A DNA stretch of 64,000 bases from Diphasiastrum complanatum. Lineage: Eukaryota; Streptophyta; Lycopodiopsida; Lycopodiales; Lycopodiaceae. The first letter of the stretch is position 1. Each line of letters starts with the position of its first letter. The notes beneath the pieces are model-generated. The model did no database searches, was not told the origin of the DNA, and saw only the letters and a list, made by a program, of their open reading frames with translations. The position numbers and the translations under genes are program-made. Positions 1 to 11,099 of this stretch are shown one piece after another. The stretch spans positions 25,971,041 to 26,035,040 of the forward strand of contig CM055094.1 in assembly GCA_029204225.1 (NCBI GenBank), given 5' to 3'.

Positions 1-431
1 ATAAACGTTTACTTTGACATTATAGACTTGGTCACTTGAATCATGTTGTTGTACAACAAATGTCTAGACAATCTATTGTTCTTGATCTCGACTATCCTCG
101 TGAGAAGTCGAATTACTTGTCTGTCAAGACTGTCTAGTTGGTAAACAGACTAGGAAACCATTTAAATTAAGCCGTCAACATACTGCTAGAGGATTGTTAG
201 ACATTGTACATTTAGACATTTGTGGCCCGATGAAAAAATCCTTCGTTGAAGGATGCCAATTATTTTATAACTTTTATTGATGAATTTTTCAGAAGGACTA
301 TGGTATACTTTATAAAGAAGAAATCAAAAGCCTTCAACTACTTCAGAATCTTCAAGGAGCGTGCAGAAAAGGAGATTGGAAGGACGATCAAGGCCCTAAG
401 GTCAGACAATGGTGAAGAATATATCTATTAG
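1..431 (+). pseudogene. Ty1/copia polyprotein fragment: pre-integrase and integrase N-terminal part
   Basis: This is a remnant of a copia integrase region. Near the left edge one frame reads HYRLGHLNH, the His pair of the copia pre-integrase zinc motif. Another frame at about 130-240 reads CQDCLVGK followed by LDICGP, the Cys pair and the integrase start. From 246 a third frame gives YFITFIDEFFRR (first catalytic Asp region) and ends with LRSDNGEEY (second catalytic Asp region) just before a stop at about 429. At least two frame changes and several stops break it, so it cannot encode a protein. Copia sequence is lost after 431, and the left side runs off the window. Assignment to copia is firm; the lineage is not determined. 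Confidence 0.85.
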
Positions 432-1400
432 CCGATATTTTCGCACGAAAAATCGGGCTATTTTTAGAGCAATTTCACAGTTTTGTATAAAAATCGGCAT
501 GTAAAACCCGGCTAATACTGGTAAAATCGACACACAGTTGCCCACAGAAATGGGTCTCAGTCCACCCCTAAGTGGCTAGACACAGTTTAGAAAGTGACAT
601 CTGAAAAAACCGTCAAAAATATTTCATGGACAATTTTTACAGACCGAGTCAAAAATACCGGTCCACATAGAAATGGGTCTCAGCCCGTCCAAAATGTGGC
701 TAGAGCAAATTTTGAGGCCTTAGAAATGGCCCATAGAATATTTTACGGCCTTAGCATTGGCCCGATTATACTAGCCGACACTGCCGAGCAAATTTTCAAT
801 GTACTCTGTTACTTTTATTAATGAAAAATTGCCTACTGTGTTTTTCAGGGAACCGGTTGCCTTGAAGAAACCCCAAGTCATGAGTGCTCGCCAGTAACGA
901 TACACGGGGAAAACCAGCAAAGAGAAAAATCAACTCGCAATGAATGGTCGAAAATTGTGGGACAATGTCAAGGAAATTGTAACAAAAATATAGGCAAGTT
1001 CCAGTGCAAGTCGAAGTGGCACCCTGACAGACAAATCACTTCAACAGCTTAAGCCATGGGCCATAGACACGCAAATGGGAAATACAAGTGGAGGCCAAAA
1101 AGTGCATAACAAAAAACATCCTACTTAAAAGTGGTAGGGGTTGGCCACAAGTAGCAAAGAGGACTACCCAATTAAGGAAGACAAGCAAGTAAAGTACTTG
1201 CCATTTACACCACCAACAAGTGCAAAAGAGGAAAGTGGCCCACACAAGTGGTACCCCGGTACCAATGACCCAAAACATCTTTTTCAAAAAGGAAAGGGTA
1301 CCACTGGTGGTCAAATCACAACTAAGAGCCATGTACAAAGCGTGACACTTTTCATGAAAGGCTTGAAGAATGAAGATATGGCATTATGAAGAGGAAGCTT
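432..1400. other. Unassigned intergenic sequence with one local direct duplication
   Basis: No gene is supported here. A short segment containing AGAAATGGGTCTCAG followed by TGGCTAGA occurs near 546-580 and again near 669-706, about 120 bp apart, so part of the stretch is a local direct duplication. Open frames are short and recognisable motifs are absent. Confidence 0.5.
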
Positions 1401-1410
1401 TGGGTGACCT

Positions 1411-1420
1411 CTATAAAAGG
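1411..1420 (+). promoter_or_regulatory. Possible TATA box
   Basis: CTATAAAAGG is a strong match to a plant or LTR-type TATA box, followed by a purine-rich GAGAG leader. No gene or recognisable LTR follows, so use is only an inference. It may belong to a decayed LTR. Confidence 0.3.
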
Positions 1421-1481
1421 GTGTGGTCTTCTTGAGATTAGGGTCCAAGAAAAAACCCAAGAATGTGAAGAAGCTTTTGTG

Positions 1482-2552
1482 TCACGTGGAAAGATGAGAG
1501 AGTGAGAAGAGAGGAGAGAATGTTTGATTTTGTAGAGAAGGTGGAGCTTTAGCTTTGTATGTTACGGGTAGGCCAAGCTCGTTGAAAATTGAGGGAGTGG
1601 AGAGAAGAATGATAATAATGTTGAGAAGAGTGAGGCCCGCGAGCAGCCACGTTGAGAGAGGGAGGTGAGAGAGAATCGAGAGGTGGAAGGATTGGATTGT
1701 AGAGAACTGAAGCACGAACTCTTGACTCCCCAGAAATTGTGGGGTTGACACCATATCCACACGGTCTGGGTGAAGCAACCATCGGTGATGTAAGAGTAAT
1801 GCATAACAGTTGGTGCAGGGATTGATGAATTCCAAAAGAATAGTAGGGTGCCCACATAATGAACCAGATAGCGTAGCTGCTATGGCATCGGTTCACTCTA
1901 TCTCTGTCGGCCTACTACAATTCCAAATTGGATTGCTACACACAGTACACGTGCTACCATATGAGATTCCAGTATGTAGATGAGGGTCTGGTGCCCTGCA
2001 TGATCTCGCTCAGCACATAGTGGCAACGATTAGCAGTGCTTCCCCACGGCCTCATGATGTTGTTGAAATCGTGAGCTTGATTCCAATTTCCCACAGTACT
2101 ACAGATCCACAAACAGACCCAAAGGAGGTAATACAATCTGTCAGAAGACAAGATCGCGTTTCTACTGTGATATAGAGATGTTCGTGGATCGCATTCTGAC
2201 ATTTTATCCACGTTCATGGTTCAGCACCACCTCAGTGCGAGGGTCGAATTGTTGATGTTGCTCTATCTGTGTGCATTCTGGCACTTTATCGTTTTCATCA
2301 AGAGTTTTACCAGCCCGTCGTTGGAGGGTCAACCTGACTGAGTGCCGCATTTCATCAAGTCTGATTGCAAACAAACCTGTTGCTTGCAATACCCATCTCA
2401 GAGTTGAATCGCAAGAGTTGCCTTGCGGACGCATCGGTGGGCTGGAAGGGTCCAATCACGACCTCACCAAGATATGTTCCAAGCGGAGCTAGAGGGTTGG
2501 TTTTAAGCAAGAGTTCTTGAGCCGCCTCTATACTCTCGGGTTGCCTTTCCAC
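1482..2552 (-). other. Unrecognised coding-like stretch, broken frames
   Basis: On the minus strand several adjacent open frames (about 2552-2355, 2455-2204, 2217-1954, 1896-1549) follow each other with frame changes, and base composition is more even than in the flanks. They include mixed-composition text such as SSYAIWFIMWAPYYSFG and LGEVVIGPFQP. I do not recognise the family. It could be a decayed element ORF, an old viral insertion or chance. Nothing supports a working gene. Confidence 0.2.
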
Positions 2553-2559
2553 ATCTTTA

Positions 2560-3540
2560 AGCCAGAGTTCTTGGAGAGTCCAAGCATAGGAGAGGGAGGC
2601 TCATGGATGATTGACACAGCACACGCTCATGACTTGGCAGTTTTCTTGAAGGCACATCGGGCCCCACACACGTAAGGTATATTTCTGGAATTTTTTGAAG
2701 TAAGGTATTGCTAGTCAATTCATCTATGATTGCTGGGTTCCGAGACTCAATCTTATGTTTTACATGGTGCTCGCATTGCTATTATCGTATAACTCGAATT
2801 TGGTTTGACATCGTTGATCTTCAGTATGAAGTTGCCTAATGATGACCATGTTCGTTAGTATGCTGATTGCGGCTCTCATATTATATTCGTAACTATTGAA
2901 GGTTGAAACTTTTACGTGTATGATGCTTAGTTTGCAATGTTCCATTTGACGTTGTACTTGGCAATTAGTCAGTTTTGTGTACTTGAGTCATAAGCTTGAC
3001 CTCTTTGAAATACAAGAGCGGGCCGTCACCGTACGTGGTTGAAATACACCACCTCAATTAGGGGTCGTCATAGCCACCTCCATTGTTGGAACTGCCTAGC
3101 GAAATATCTAGGCCTGACGCTTGGCAAAATACCATCGCTTACCAAACAAGGCGGTGCGTATAATTGGCACCCTCACACTGCACGGAACTAATAATGAGAT
3201 ATTGTAGTATAACCATTTGATGACTATCTGTTAATTTCACCATGCTCGATTGAACACTGTAGTGACGCATTCTAGGTAAATAACTAGCAACCGATGATGA
3301 CGTCATTCCATTGGACCTATGATCGCTAATTGAGTACCCCTATGGAAATCTCTATAGTATTTGTAAGTAATTACACTCGTGTTCCCTCTAGCCGTGAATC
3401 TCGACCATTGTGAAGTACCAAAGACACTGGCATAGACAATACTGCCCGAAATCATACTCTGAGTTATAGATATGATTCCACCTTGACAATAGTAGATACC
3501 TAGGATGGAGGATGCGCCGAACTATTCCCTCTCTCGTGGG
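2560..3540. other. Unassigned sequence
   Basis: I see no gene, RNA gene, LTR end or tandem repeat in this stretch. All frames are closed at short intervals. Confidence 0.4.
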
Positions 3541-3551
3541 GGGTTGGACCA

Positions 3552-3797
3552 TTGAACCTAATGGACGGGAATCAATTCCACCCTACACTAGGGGATGTCT
3601 GTCAATTAATCCGGGAAGGAGCTACCCACTATTACTTCTACACCCCGGCGCTCCACCCCCACTTACAAACAAGTGATACTATATTTAGGACCCAACATTG
3701 CGGAGGTTATAGTTACTTCGAAACCTACAAGTTCATTATTGATGGGTTCTGGCATCTGACTTACGCCGTTTCCACTGACTACACGAGACCCACCTAG
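3552..3797 (+). other. Unrecognised 81-residue open frame
   Basis: A single frame opens with MNLMDGNQFHP and runs to a stop at 3797. It is rich in aromatic residues (HYYFYTP, GYSYFETYKF, DGFWHLTY) and has none of the low-complexity look of chance frames in repeats. No catalytic motif or family is recognised. The next about 380 bp up to the copia remnant also lacks known motifs. It may be a fragment of an element or an old insertion. A functional gene is not supported. Confidence 0.2.
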
Positions 3798-4184
3798 CCT
3801 TTCATACCATTTGGATCGCCAGTGCAATCACTCGGACCAGCTAGCAGTATTAACAGACCTCCAGAATTAGATCCACCAGAAACAGAGAGAGATGAAACCA
3901 GTGGTGACGACCCCTCTGTGGACTTCTATATAGAGGGGTGGACGATCTGAACAAAAAGTCCAGGTATCAAGACTGATAGGACTGATATTGCAATTACACC
4001 TCCTTGCAGCCGTGTCTCTGGGGGCTTGCAAAACCTTCATCGGCTGGGGAGCACGGGGTGGTTGGGATGGCCCTTGGGATTGGAAGCGACATTCTCCAAT
4101 CACTCACGTAAGGGCAGTGTGGGCCCTTCCCCTGTAGGGCTTCCTGGCAAGACCAATCCCCCGTCGGAAACTATTACCCTATCA

Positions 4185-6440
4185 ATATCTCTGTCGAGTT
4201 TAAGGAGCACTGCCAAAGCCAAGGCATTGAGCAGCAATTCATCACTTCTTACAATCCTCAGTCTAATGGCTTAGTCGAGAGGAAGAACCGTACCCTGGTT
4301 GAATCAGCCAAATGTATGCTAGCGCATGCATCGCTGCCCAAGAGATTCTGGGCCGAAGTTGTCTCCACTGCAACTTACGTCCTGAACAGATGTTCAACCA
4401 GGGCCCTCTCAGGCAAGACATCCCACGAGGTGTGGACAGGCTCTAAGGCGTCTGTGAAGAACCTAAGAGTGTTTGGATGCGTTGCCTACGTGCAGATCCC
4501 AAAAGACACGAGGAAGAAATTGGACTTCCAAGGTCTCAAGACCATCCTGATTGGATATACTTCATCTGATAATACATACAAGCTGTTTGATCCTGATACC
4601 CAACAAATCTTGTATAGCCTAGATACAGTCTTTATCGAGGATCAGTTTGTCAACATCAAAGGCAAGGATGTTGCTCCAAGAGAACCTTCATCACTTGCCA
4701 TTCACACGACTGTCCAAGCTTCTGGCTCAGGCGTGTCCATTGTTGACCCACTTTTTGACAACGAATCAGACGAAGACGTTGCTGCTACCCAGCAACAAGT
4801 CCCAAGAGTGGTTCATCAGTCAAATCCTCCCAAAAGATCAAGCCGAGTGCGCACACAGCCCACAAGGTATACTTCGAGTCTGGAACTAATGACAGTCGAA
4901 GAGGCACTCAACCAACCAAACTCTGATCTCGAGAGAAGCTATGGACAAAGAGTATTCATCTCTGATCAAGAACCAGACGTGGTCACTAGTCGAAGCTCCT
5001 ATTGGCTGCAATATCATTTATTGTAAATGGATCTTTAAGATCAAATACAATGCCAACGGAGCAATTGATCGAAGGAAGACAAGACTGGTAGCATGAGGAT
5101 TCACTCAGATTCCCAACGTCGACTACAACGAGACTTTCAATCCAGTAGTCAAGCATTCGTCAATCCGAGCATTCCTATCTTATGATGTAGCTGCCAACCT
5201 CGAGGTACATCAACTTGATGTACAAACAGCTTATCTGAATGGAGTTATACAATAAGACATCTATATGATCTAGCCCAAAGGACACATTTTGGAAGGTATG
5301 AAAAATCATGTCTGTAAACTCCACAAAGCACTTTACGGCTTGAAACAGTCTGCCAGAGCTTGGTTTTAGAGGATTAGCGCATTCCTCATCGAACAAGGAT
5401 TCAAACCAAGCACTATTGTTTGCAACGTCTATTCCAAGTCAATGTAGCAATCCTTCATCATCATCACCTTATACGTGGATAGTACGTTGTTCTTCAGCAA
5501 CAATACCAATTTGGTCAAGGATTCTAAGCAAATGTTATTTTCAAAGTTCGACATGACTAATCTGGGCAAAGCTCACGTCTGTCTGGGCATTCAGATCCAC
5601 AGTGACAGAGCGAGATGACTGATTTACATCACTCAACAAAGGTATCTTCACAATGTTCTTAACAGATACAATCTAATGAATTGTACATTACCTCACTCAC
5701 CGATGGATTCAAGCCTGCATTTGTCAAAGGACCAATGTCCCCAGACCAAGCAAGAAGAGGAGCAAATGAGAGAGTATCTTTATCGATGGTCTATACAAGA
5801 CCATATATCTCTTTTGCAGTAAGCTCACTTAGCCAATATATGGCTAATCCTGGCATTACCCATTGGAAGGCTCTCATAAGAGTCATGAGGTATGTTCGAG
5901 CTACCATGGACCAGTGCATCTTCTATGGAGATGTCAGCAATTACGATCTTCATCAGCTCAATGGATATTCTAATGCAAGCTAGGGAGGAGATGTAGACAA
6001 TCGTAAGTCCACATCAGGATTTACATTCTTTTTCAACGACGGTCCTATCTCATGGAACAGTTGTAAGCAAACCTCTATCGCACGTTCCTCTACAGAAGCA
6101 AAATACATTGCTGCTTCTCAATCTATTAAGGAAGCATTTTGGTTGAGAAATTTATTGTCAGCCATTAATTTGTATCAGTACAACCCCACAATTTTATTCT
6201 GTGATAATCAGAGTGCTATTGCCTCATCGGCCAACCCTAGATTTCACTCTAGGAGTAAGCACATTGAAATCATATATCACTACATCAAGGGCAAGGTTCT
6301 CAACAAGGAGGTGAGTTTAACGTACTACAGAACGTAGGACATGGTTGCAGATATATTCACAAAGACATTAAGCGTTAATGCACACAACAAATTTTGTGCA
6401 TTGGTTAGTCTAAAGATCAACGCGTTCACAGATCCAGATT
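4185..6440 (+). pseudogene. Ty1/copia pol remnant: integrase C-part, reverse transcriptase, RNase H
   Basis: Copia sequence starts abruptly near 4185 in the integrase core with PQSNGLVERKNRT, which carries the catalytic Glu. It continues through RVFGCVAYVQIP (integrase C-terminal region) to about 4880. The reverse transcriptase begins near 4890 and keeps KWIFKIK, HQLDVQTAYLNG (first Asp) and KALYGLKQS. The usual YVDD appears as YVDS near 5475, so the active site is damaged. RNase H follows, with KSTSGFTFF, DNQSAIA and the closing ADIFTKTL near 6345. At least eight in-frame stops and some frame shifts interrupt it. Gag, protease and the integrase N-part are missing. It leads straight into a polypurine tract and a 3' LTR, so this is the 3' half of an old element. 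Confidence 0.93.
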
Positions 6441-6450
6441 AAGGGGGGGG
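6441..6450 (+). other. Copia polypurine tract
   Basis: AAGGGGGGGG lies directly before TGTTGGATTT, the LTR start, and after the RNase H end. This is the standard plus-strand priming site of a retrotransposon. Confidence 0.85.
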
Positions 6451-7113
6451 TGTTGGATTTATCTCCTCTACTCTCCTAAATCCTATTTTCATTCATGCTG
6501 CATTTTTACTCATGTTGTCGCACAGTCTACATATTCACATTTAAAATAAGACAGACGAAAAACTTGACTGTCTGCATAAATACAGATAAATTTCCATAGG
6601 CGAAAAAGACAACAAACGTGACACTACTACTACACGTGATTCGTGACAAGCGAAAAAGACGACACTGCCTTACAAAATGCCGAAGATGCCCTAGGAAAAG
6701 TGAAGGCACCTTGTAAATCAAATTCTAAGGCATTTCGTCAGAGTGTCGCATTTTTTGCATCTTCACCAACATTCATTTTAGCAAAGGCTGACGTCACGCC
6801 CTTTTCATGCTCATCCCATGCAACTGTGCTAACATATTTGACAACGACAACAGCCACCCACAATCTCCTACAGATAGCACATCCACTTTGTACTTTTCTC
6901 ATCTGCACACCTGTAAAATTGTGTATATATTGAATACCACTTGCATATTTAGTGTGTGTGAAAATATTAGCATCAGAAGCTTATTAGAAATAGACGAAGT
7001 AGAGGCCTTGTGCATTGATTCTTTTGTATTGTCAATAATAGGTTCGTCCCTTTTACAGATTGAATTAGCTTTGTAGAGCACGTGGTTTCGTCCGCTATTG
7101 TCTTGTGCTCCAC
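6451..7113 (+). repeat. Copia 3' LTR (right end uncertain)
   Basis: The LTR starts with TGTTGG right after the polypurine tract. It contains a possible TATA box (GTATATATTG near 6923). I place the end near the CA at about 7113, but without a partner LTR in the window this end is a guess. Confidence 0.6.
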
Positions 7114-7657
7114 AGCATTATTGACATGTATATTTTGCTATACTTAATATGATAACAGCTCTGTTGCTCTGCATTCAGATTTGTGTCGATATTTTTATGC
7201 TTTTCTTCATTCTGTCTGACTCTCTTATTGCTCAATCTGGTAATATGTTCTTAGCGAATTATTATTAGTCTAGTTGTTGACGACTAATATTTAGTCTTGT
7301 TTTTTGCGACGAATTCACGATTGATTATCAGTCGTGCTCAGTCTAGCTCTTCGCGAATCATTCGCGACTAATAATTTGTCTAGCTGTTCACGAGAAATTA
7401 TTCTTTTGATGTTTTGTTACTTAATGTTTGGCTACATAATCAGATCGATCGTTATTTCTATCACTAATGTTGTGTTTGTTTCTGATAGGCATAGTCATGC
7501 TTAGGGAAAGAGTAATATAGCTCATTCTACTGCGCACGAACACCTTCCATTCGAGTTCGTTTCTCGTTCGAGTTTTGAGTTCGTTTCTTTTCATGTTTGT
7601 TTTCTTTTTCAGCTATTTTTGTTTCTCAAACTCACACACCCTCTTTCTCCAACAAGG
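7114..7657. other. Intergenic stretch with degenerate short repeats
   Basis: No gene. Between about 7250 and 7400 a loose motif of the form CGACTAATA-TAGTCTAG-TTCGCGA recurs three or so times, giving weak inverted and direct repeats. Confidence 0.4.
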
Positions 7658-9422
7658 TTTGTGGGCTCGACACGAACTTGTAGGACCATTTGCAGCTCAA
7701 TTTCGATGCCATTTGTCTGGTCAACGCACTTTATGTCGGGGGAATGCCATGAAAGGAACTACTTTATAACATCTTCGAGAACCGGTCCAGTGTCGCCGAT
7801 TGGAGTCCATTTTTCAAACGGTCTGTTTTGTCATGTGATGCTCGTCGAGACAAATCCATAGGATTAAACCAGGCTTCAAACGGTTCAGTATTCATAGCGA
7901 AACATGCATCCGAACTAGAAACCCTAAACACAATCTTGGGAATCTAGACCACCGAGCCAGAAATTAATCTGATTCAGTAAAAAACAATTAGAACTCTGGA
8001 GGGAAGGTGTCCACCGGTTTGTGGGCTCAACACAAACCCATAGGACCATTCGCAGTTCAATTTTGATGCCGTTTGTCCGAAAACGCCCTTTCTGTCGGGT
8101 GAATGCCACTAAATAACTACTTTCCAACATCCCCGAGAACTGATCCAGTGTCGCCGAACGGAGTCTGTTTTTTAGACGGTCTGTTACGTCCTATGCTACA
8201 TGTTGAGAGAACCCACATGACAAAACCATCCTCCAAACGGTTCAGTACTCACAGCGAAACGTGTGTCCGAATTAGAAACCCTAAATGTAGTTCTAGGATT
8301 CTAGGCCCGTTGAGCCAGGAATTGGTCGGATTCAGTAAAAAATAGTCAGAATCTCAAACACGAGATGTCCACAAGTTTGTGGGCTCAACACAAATCCATG
8401 AGACCATTTACAGCTCAATTCCGACGCCGTTTGTCTAGGAAACGCCCTTTATGCTCGGGGGGAATACCACTAAATGGACTATTTTTCAGCATCTCCAAGA
8501 ATTGGTTGAGTGTCGCCGAACGAAGTCCATTTTTCAGACCGTCTATTTTTTTCCTGTGCTACACGTCGATGCAAACCTACAGAATTAAACTGGACTCCAA
8601 ACAATTTAATACTCACAGCGAAACGTGCGTCCCCAAACTAAAAACCCTAAATGCAATTTTGGGATTCTAGGCCCGTCGGGCCAGAAATTGGTCAGATTCA
8701 GTAAAAAATAGCCAGAACCTTGGACAAGAGGTGTCAACAGGTTTGTGGGCTCGACGATGTCGTTTGTTCAAAAACACCCTTTTTGTCAAGGGGAATGCCA
8801 CTAAATGGACTACTTTCCAGCATCTCCAAGAACTGGTCCAGTGTCGTCGAACGGAGTCCATTTTTCAGACTGTCTATTTTGTCTTGTGCTGCACACCGAG
8901 ACAAACCACAGGACTAAACCGGGCTCCAAACGGTTCAGTACTCACAGCACAACGTGCGTCCAAACTAGAAACCCTAAACGCAGTTCTAAGATTCTAGGCC
9001 CGTCGAGCCATGAATTGATCAGATTCAATAAAAAATGGTCAAAACTTTGGATAGGAGGTGTCCAGGTTCGTGGGCTCGACATGAACCCACTAGAATATTT
9101 ATAGTTCAATTTCGACGCCATTTGTCTGTAAACGCCCTTTCTATCAAGGGGAATGCCACTAAATGGACTACTTTCCAACATTCTCGAGAATTGGTCCAGT
9201 ACCACTAAATGGAGTCCATTTTTAGACCATTTGTTCATTCATGTGATGCACGCCGAGACGAACCCACATGATTAAACTAGGCTCCAAACAGTCTAGTACT
9301 CACGGCGAAACGTGCGTCCGAACCAGAAATCCTAAACACAATCTTGAGATTCTAGGCCCGTCGAGCAAAAATTGGTCGGATTCAATAAAAAATGGTCAGA
9401 ACTTCGGATGAGAGGTGTTCAG
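7658..9422 (+). repeat. Tandem satellite, about 360-bp unit, five copies
   Basis: Units begin with TTTGTGGGCTCGACAC or a close variant at 7658, 8018, 8376, 8742 and 9067, giving spacings of 360, 358, 366 and 325. The fourth unit has lost about 40 bp after its first 14 bases, and the fifth ends near 9422. All share ordered blocks such as GAATGCCACTAAATGGACTA, CCAGTGTCGCCGAACGGAGT and GATTCTAGGCCCGTCGAGCC. Short open frames in the array are repeat artefacts. Units differ by clear point changes, so this is not a freshly amplified array. Confidence 0.92.
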
Positions 9423-9487
9423 AACTTCCTCCTAAACATCAGCTCCCATCCAAATCATTGGCCATCACCCAAATTGCCCAAACACAC

Positions 9488-9653
9488 ACGCACACACACA
9501 TTTTCAAAGACCCAGTCTAATCCTTACCCTAAGTACACACACATGCACCCAAACACAACACAACACAACACAAATACACATACACACAAACACATGCACA
9601 ACACACAACAGACAATGCGCACACCCACAAATACACAAAGATCCACACACACA

Positions 9654-9692
<39 letters not shown>

Positions 9693-9731
9693 TACTCCGT
9701 AAACACACACACACTTTCGAGCTCTCACTCA

Positions 9732-9780
<49 letters not shown>

Positions 9781-9897
9781 AGCCTAAGCCTAAAGCCTAA
9801 AGCTACAGCCTAATCCTAATCCACAACCCCCACACATGCACACTCCCTAAACCCACACACACACTCCGTAAACACACACATACACACACACACACAC

Positions 9898-9964
<67 letters not shown>

Positions 9965-9990
9965 AAAGCCATTAGGGCACGCACACACAC
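9488..9990. repeat. Compound CA/CT microsatellite
   Basis: Long runs of CA, interrupted by TA and CT runs (CT near 9733-9756, the longest pure CA run near 9900-9958). Frames rich in Cys/Val or Thr/His here are artefacts of the repeat. Confidence 0.95.
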
Positions 9991-10051
9991 ACGCATGCGT
10001 GCGTGCACGTCTACCATTGATGCACGTCCGCCACGACGCACGTCTGCCATT

Positions 10052-10080
10052 GCTTGTCAACGACAGGCACAAGCAACTAG
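10052..10080 (+). mobile_element. Helitron-like 3' end: hairpin plus CTAG
   Basis: A short GC-rich hairpin, GCTTGTC-AAC-GACAGGC (10052-10068), lies nine bases before CTAG (10077-10080). This matches the known Helitron 3' terminus. The same end recurs at 27404-27433, 36953-36981 and 63385-63413. The body upstream is not the usual family sequence, so only the end is recognisable. Confidence 0.55.
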
Positions 10081-10423
10081 TCTATATATATTTGTTTATT
10101 TAAACTTATGTACACTTTCGTATGCATGGATGAGGGACCCCATGCATGCTCCTCCCCTCACCCATGCAGGAGCTTTTTTGAACTGAAAATCTAAAAAAGC
10201 AGGATGCATGTATGGGGAGGAGGATGCATGGCCCTCCTCCCCATGCATGCAAAATTCAAATTACCCTCCTTCCTCCATCCTAGCTCCTCCTTAGTCCATG
10301 TATCCATAGCGGGTCTCTCTGGATCGTGTTGTGGGTATTTCCTGCACAGTAATAAATGAGTGGGTCCCACCACTTAAAATACTGTTGGCCAAGCCTTACC
10401 TAGTGGGCCCCGCCACAATACAT
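10081..10423 (+). mobile_element. Helitron-like non-autonomous unit, 5' part
   Basis: It starts TCTATATATA directly after the CTAG of the previous unit. It shares the family text ACTTATGTACAC, CTCCTCCCCTCACCCATGCA and GGAGGAGGATGCATG with units at 27012, 27434 and the minus-strand units at 36.7-37.4 kb. There is no coding capacity. The 3' end is missing, with a gypsy LTR following at 10424. Confidence 0.6.
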
Positions 10424-10821
10424 TGTAAGTAGGGTAATAAGTGCGAGGGCACTGGCATCCTGTGCGTGTAAGCCCAACCCAGCACAAGTAGCAAGCTGTA
10501 ATTCCTAGGAATAAGAGACTAGGGGCTTAAAACTCTAAAATGACATTAGAGGCCCTAAGTCAAGTTGCAAATAAAAAAGCTAAAAGGGTCAAACTTAAAA
10601 CTCATATGAATCATGTGAGTGCCCTTGTGCTTTCTTAGCACCAATAGATTTAAGTTGTGTTTATTTTAAAGGCTTGGATTAGAATCATTGCCCCAATGAA
10701 GTGGCCAATGAGAGTGAAGGAGGCTCACCTCTAAAATCTATAAGAGGGAGCCATTTCCTTTGTATTGTATCATCTTCCATTCTCATTCTAAGAAAACTCT
10801 GTTGGTTTCTCCATCTCCATC

Positions 10822-10892
<71 letters not shown>

Positions 10893-11080
10893 ATTGGGAT
10901 AGAATAGCTTTGGGTAGGCGCTCGAGCCCCCAAAGCCCTTCTCAACCTAGGCATTCTCTCTCTCCATCTCTCCACTCTCTTTCTCCTCTCTCTCCTCTCC
11001 CTCTCTCTTCTTGCTATGCAGGTGAAGGCGAGGTTGCCGCTCCCAGCGACGGACCCCTATGCTACATCGAGGACACAACA
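10424..11080 (+). repeat. Ty3/gypsy 5' LTR (Tat/Athila-like family)
   Basis: Starts TGTAAGTAGGGTAATAAGTG and ends ...GGACACAACA directly before a tRNA-Asp-type primer site. It shares text with the LTR at 41616-42406 (start, GGGCTT and CACATGAAT blocks). A long CT run sits inside at 10826-10890, followed by more CT-rich sequence. A promoter motif is not certain. Confidence 0.75.
10826..10890. repeat. (CT)n microsatellite inside LTR
   Basis: About 32 uninterrupted CT units within the gypsy LTR. Confidence 0.97.
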
Positions 11081-11081
11081 G

Positions 11082-11099
11082 TGGCGTCGTTGCTGGGGA
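11082..11099 (+). other. Gypsy primer-binding site, tRNA-Asp type (degenerate)
   Basis: TGGCGTCGTTGCTGGGGA, one base after the LTR end. It differs at two or so positions from the TGGCGCCGTTGCCGGGGA site known for the Tat/Athila group of plant gypsy elements. Confidence 0.75.

Noticed and set aside
7658-9422. CRISPR-like regular repeat array
   Set aside because: The period is 360 bp with whole units repeated, no short identical repeats with unique spacers, and no cas genes; the sequence is plant-type.
9504-9780. Cys/Val-rich and Thr/His-rich open frames
   Set aside because: They are translations of CA/TG microsatellites. The same holds for frames at 9803-10072, 33698-33880 and 36000-36470.
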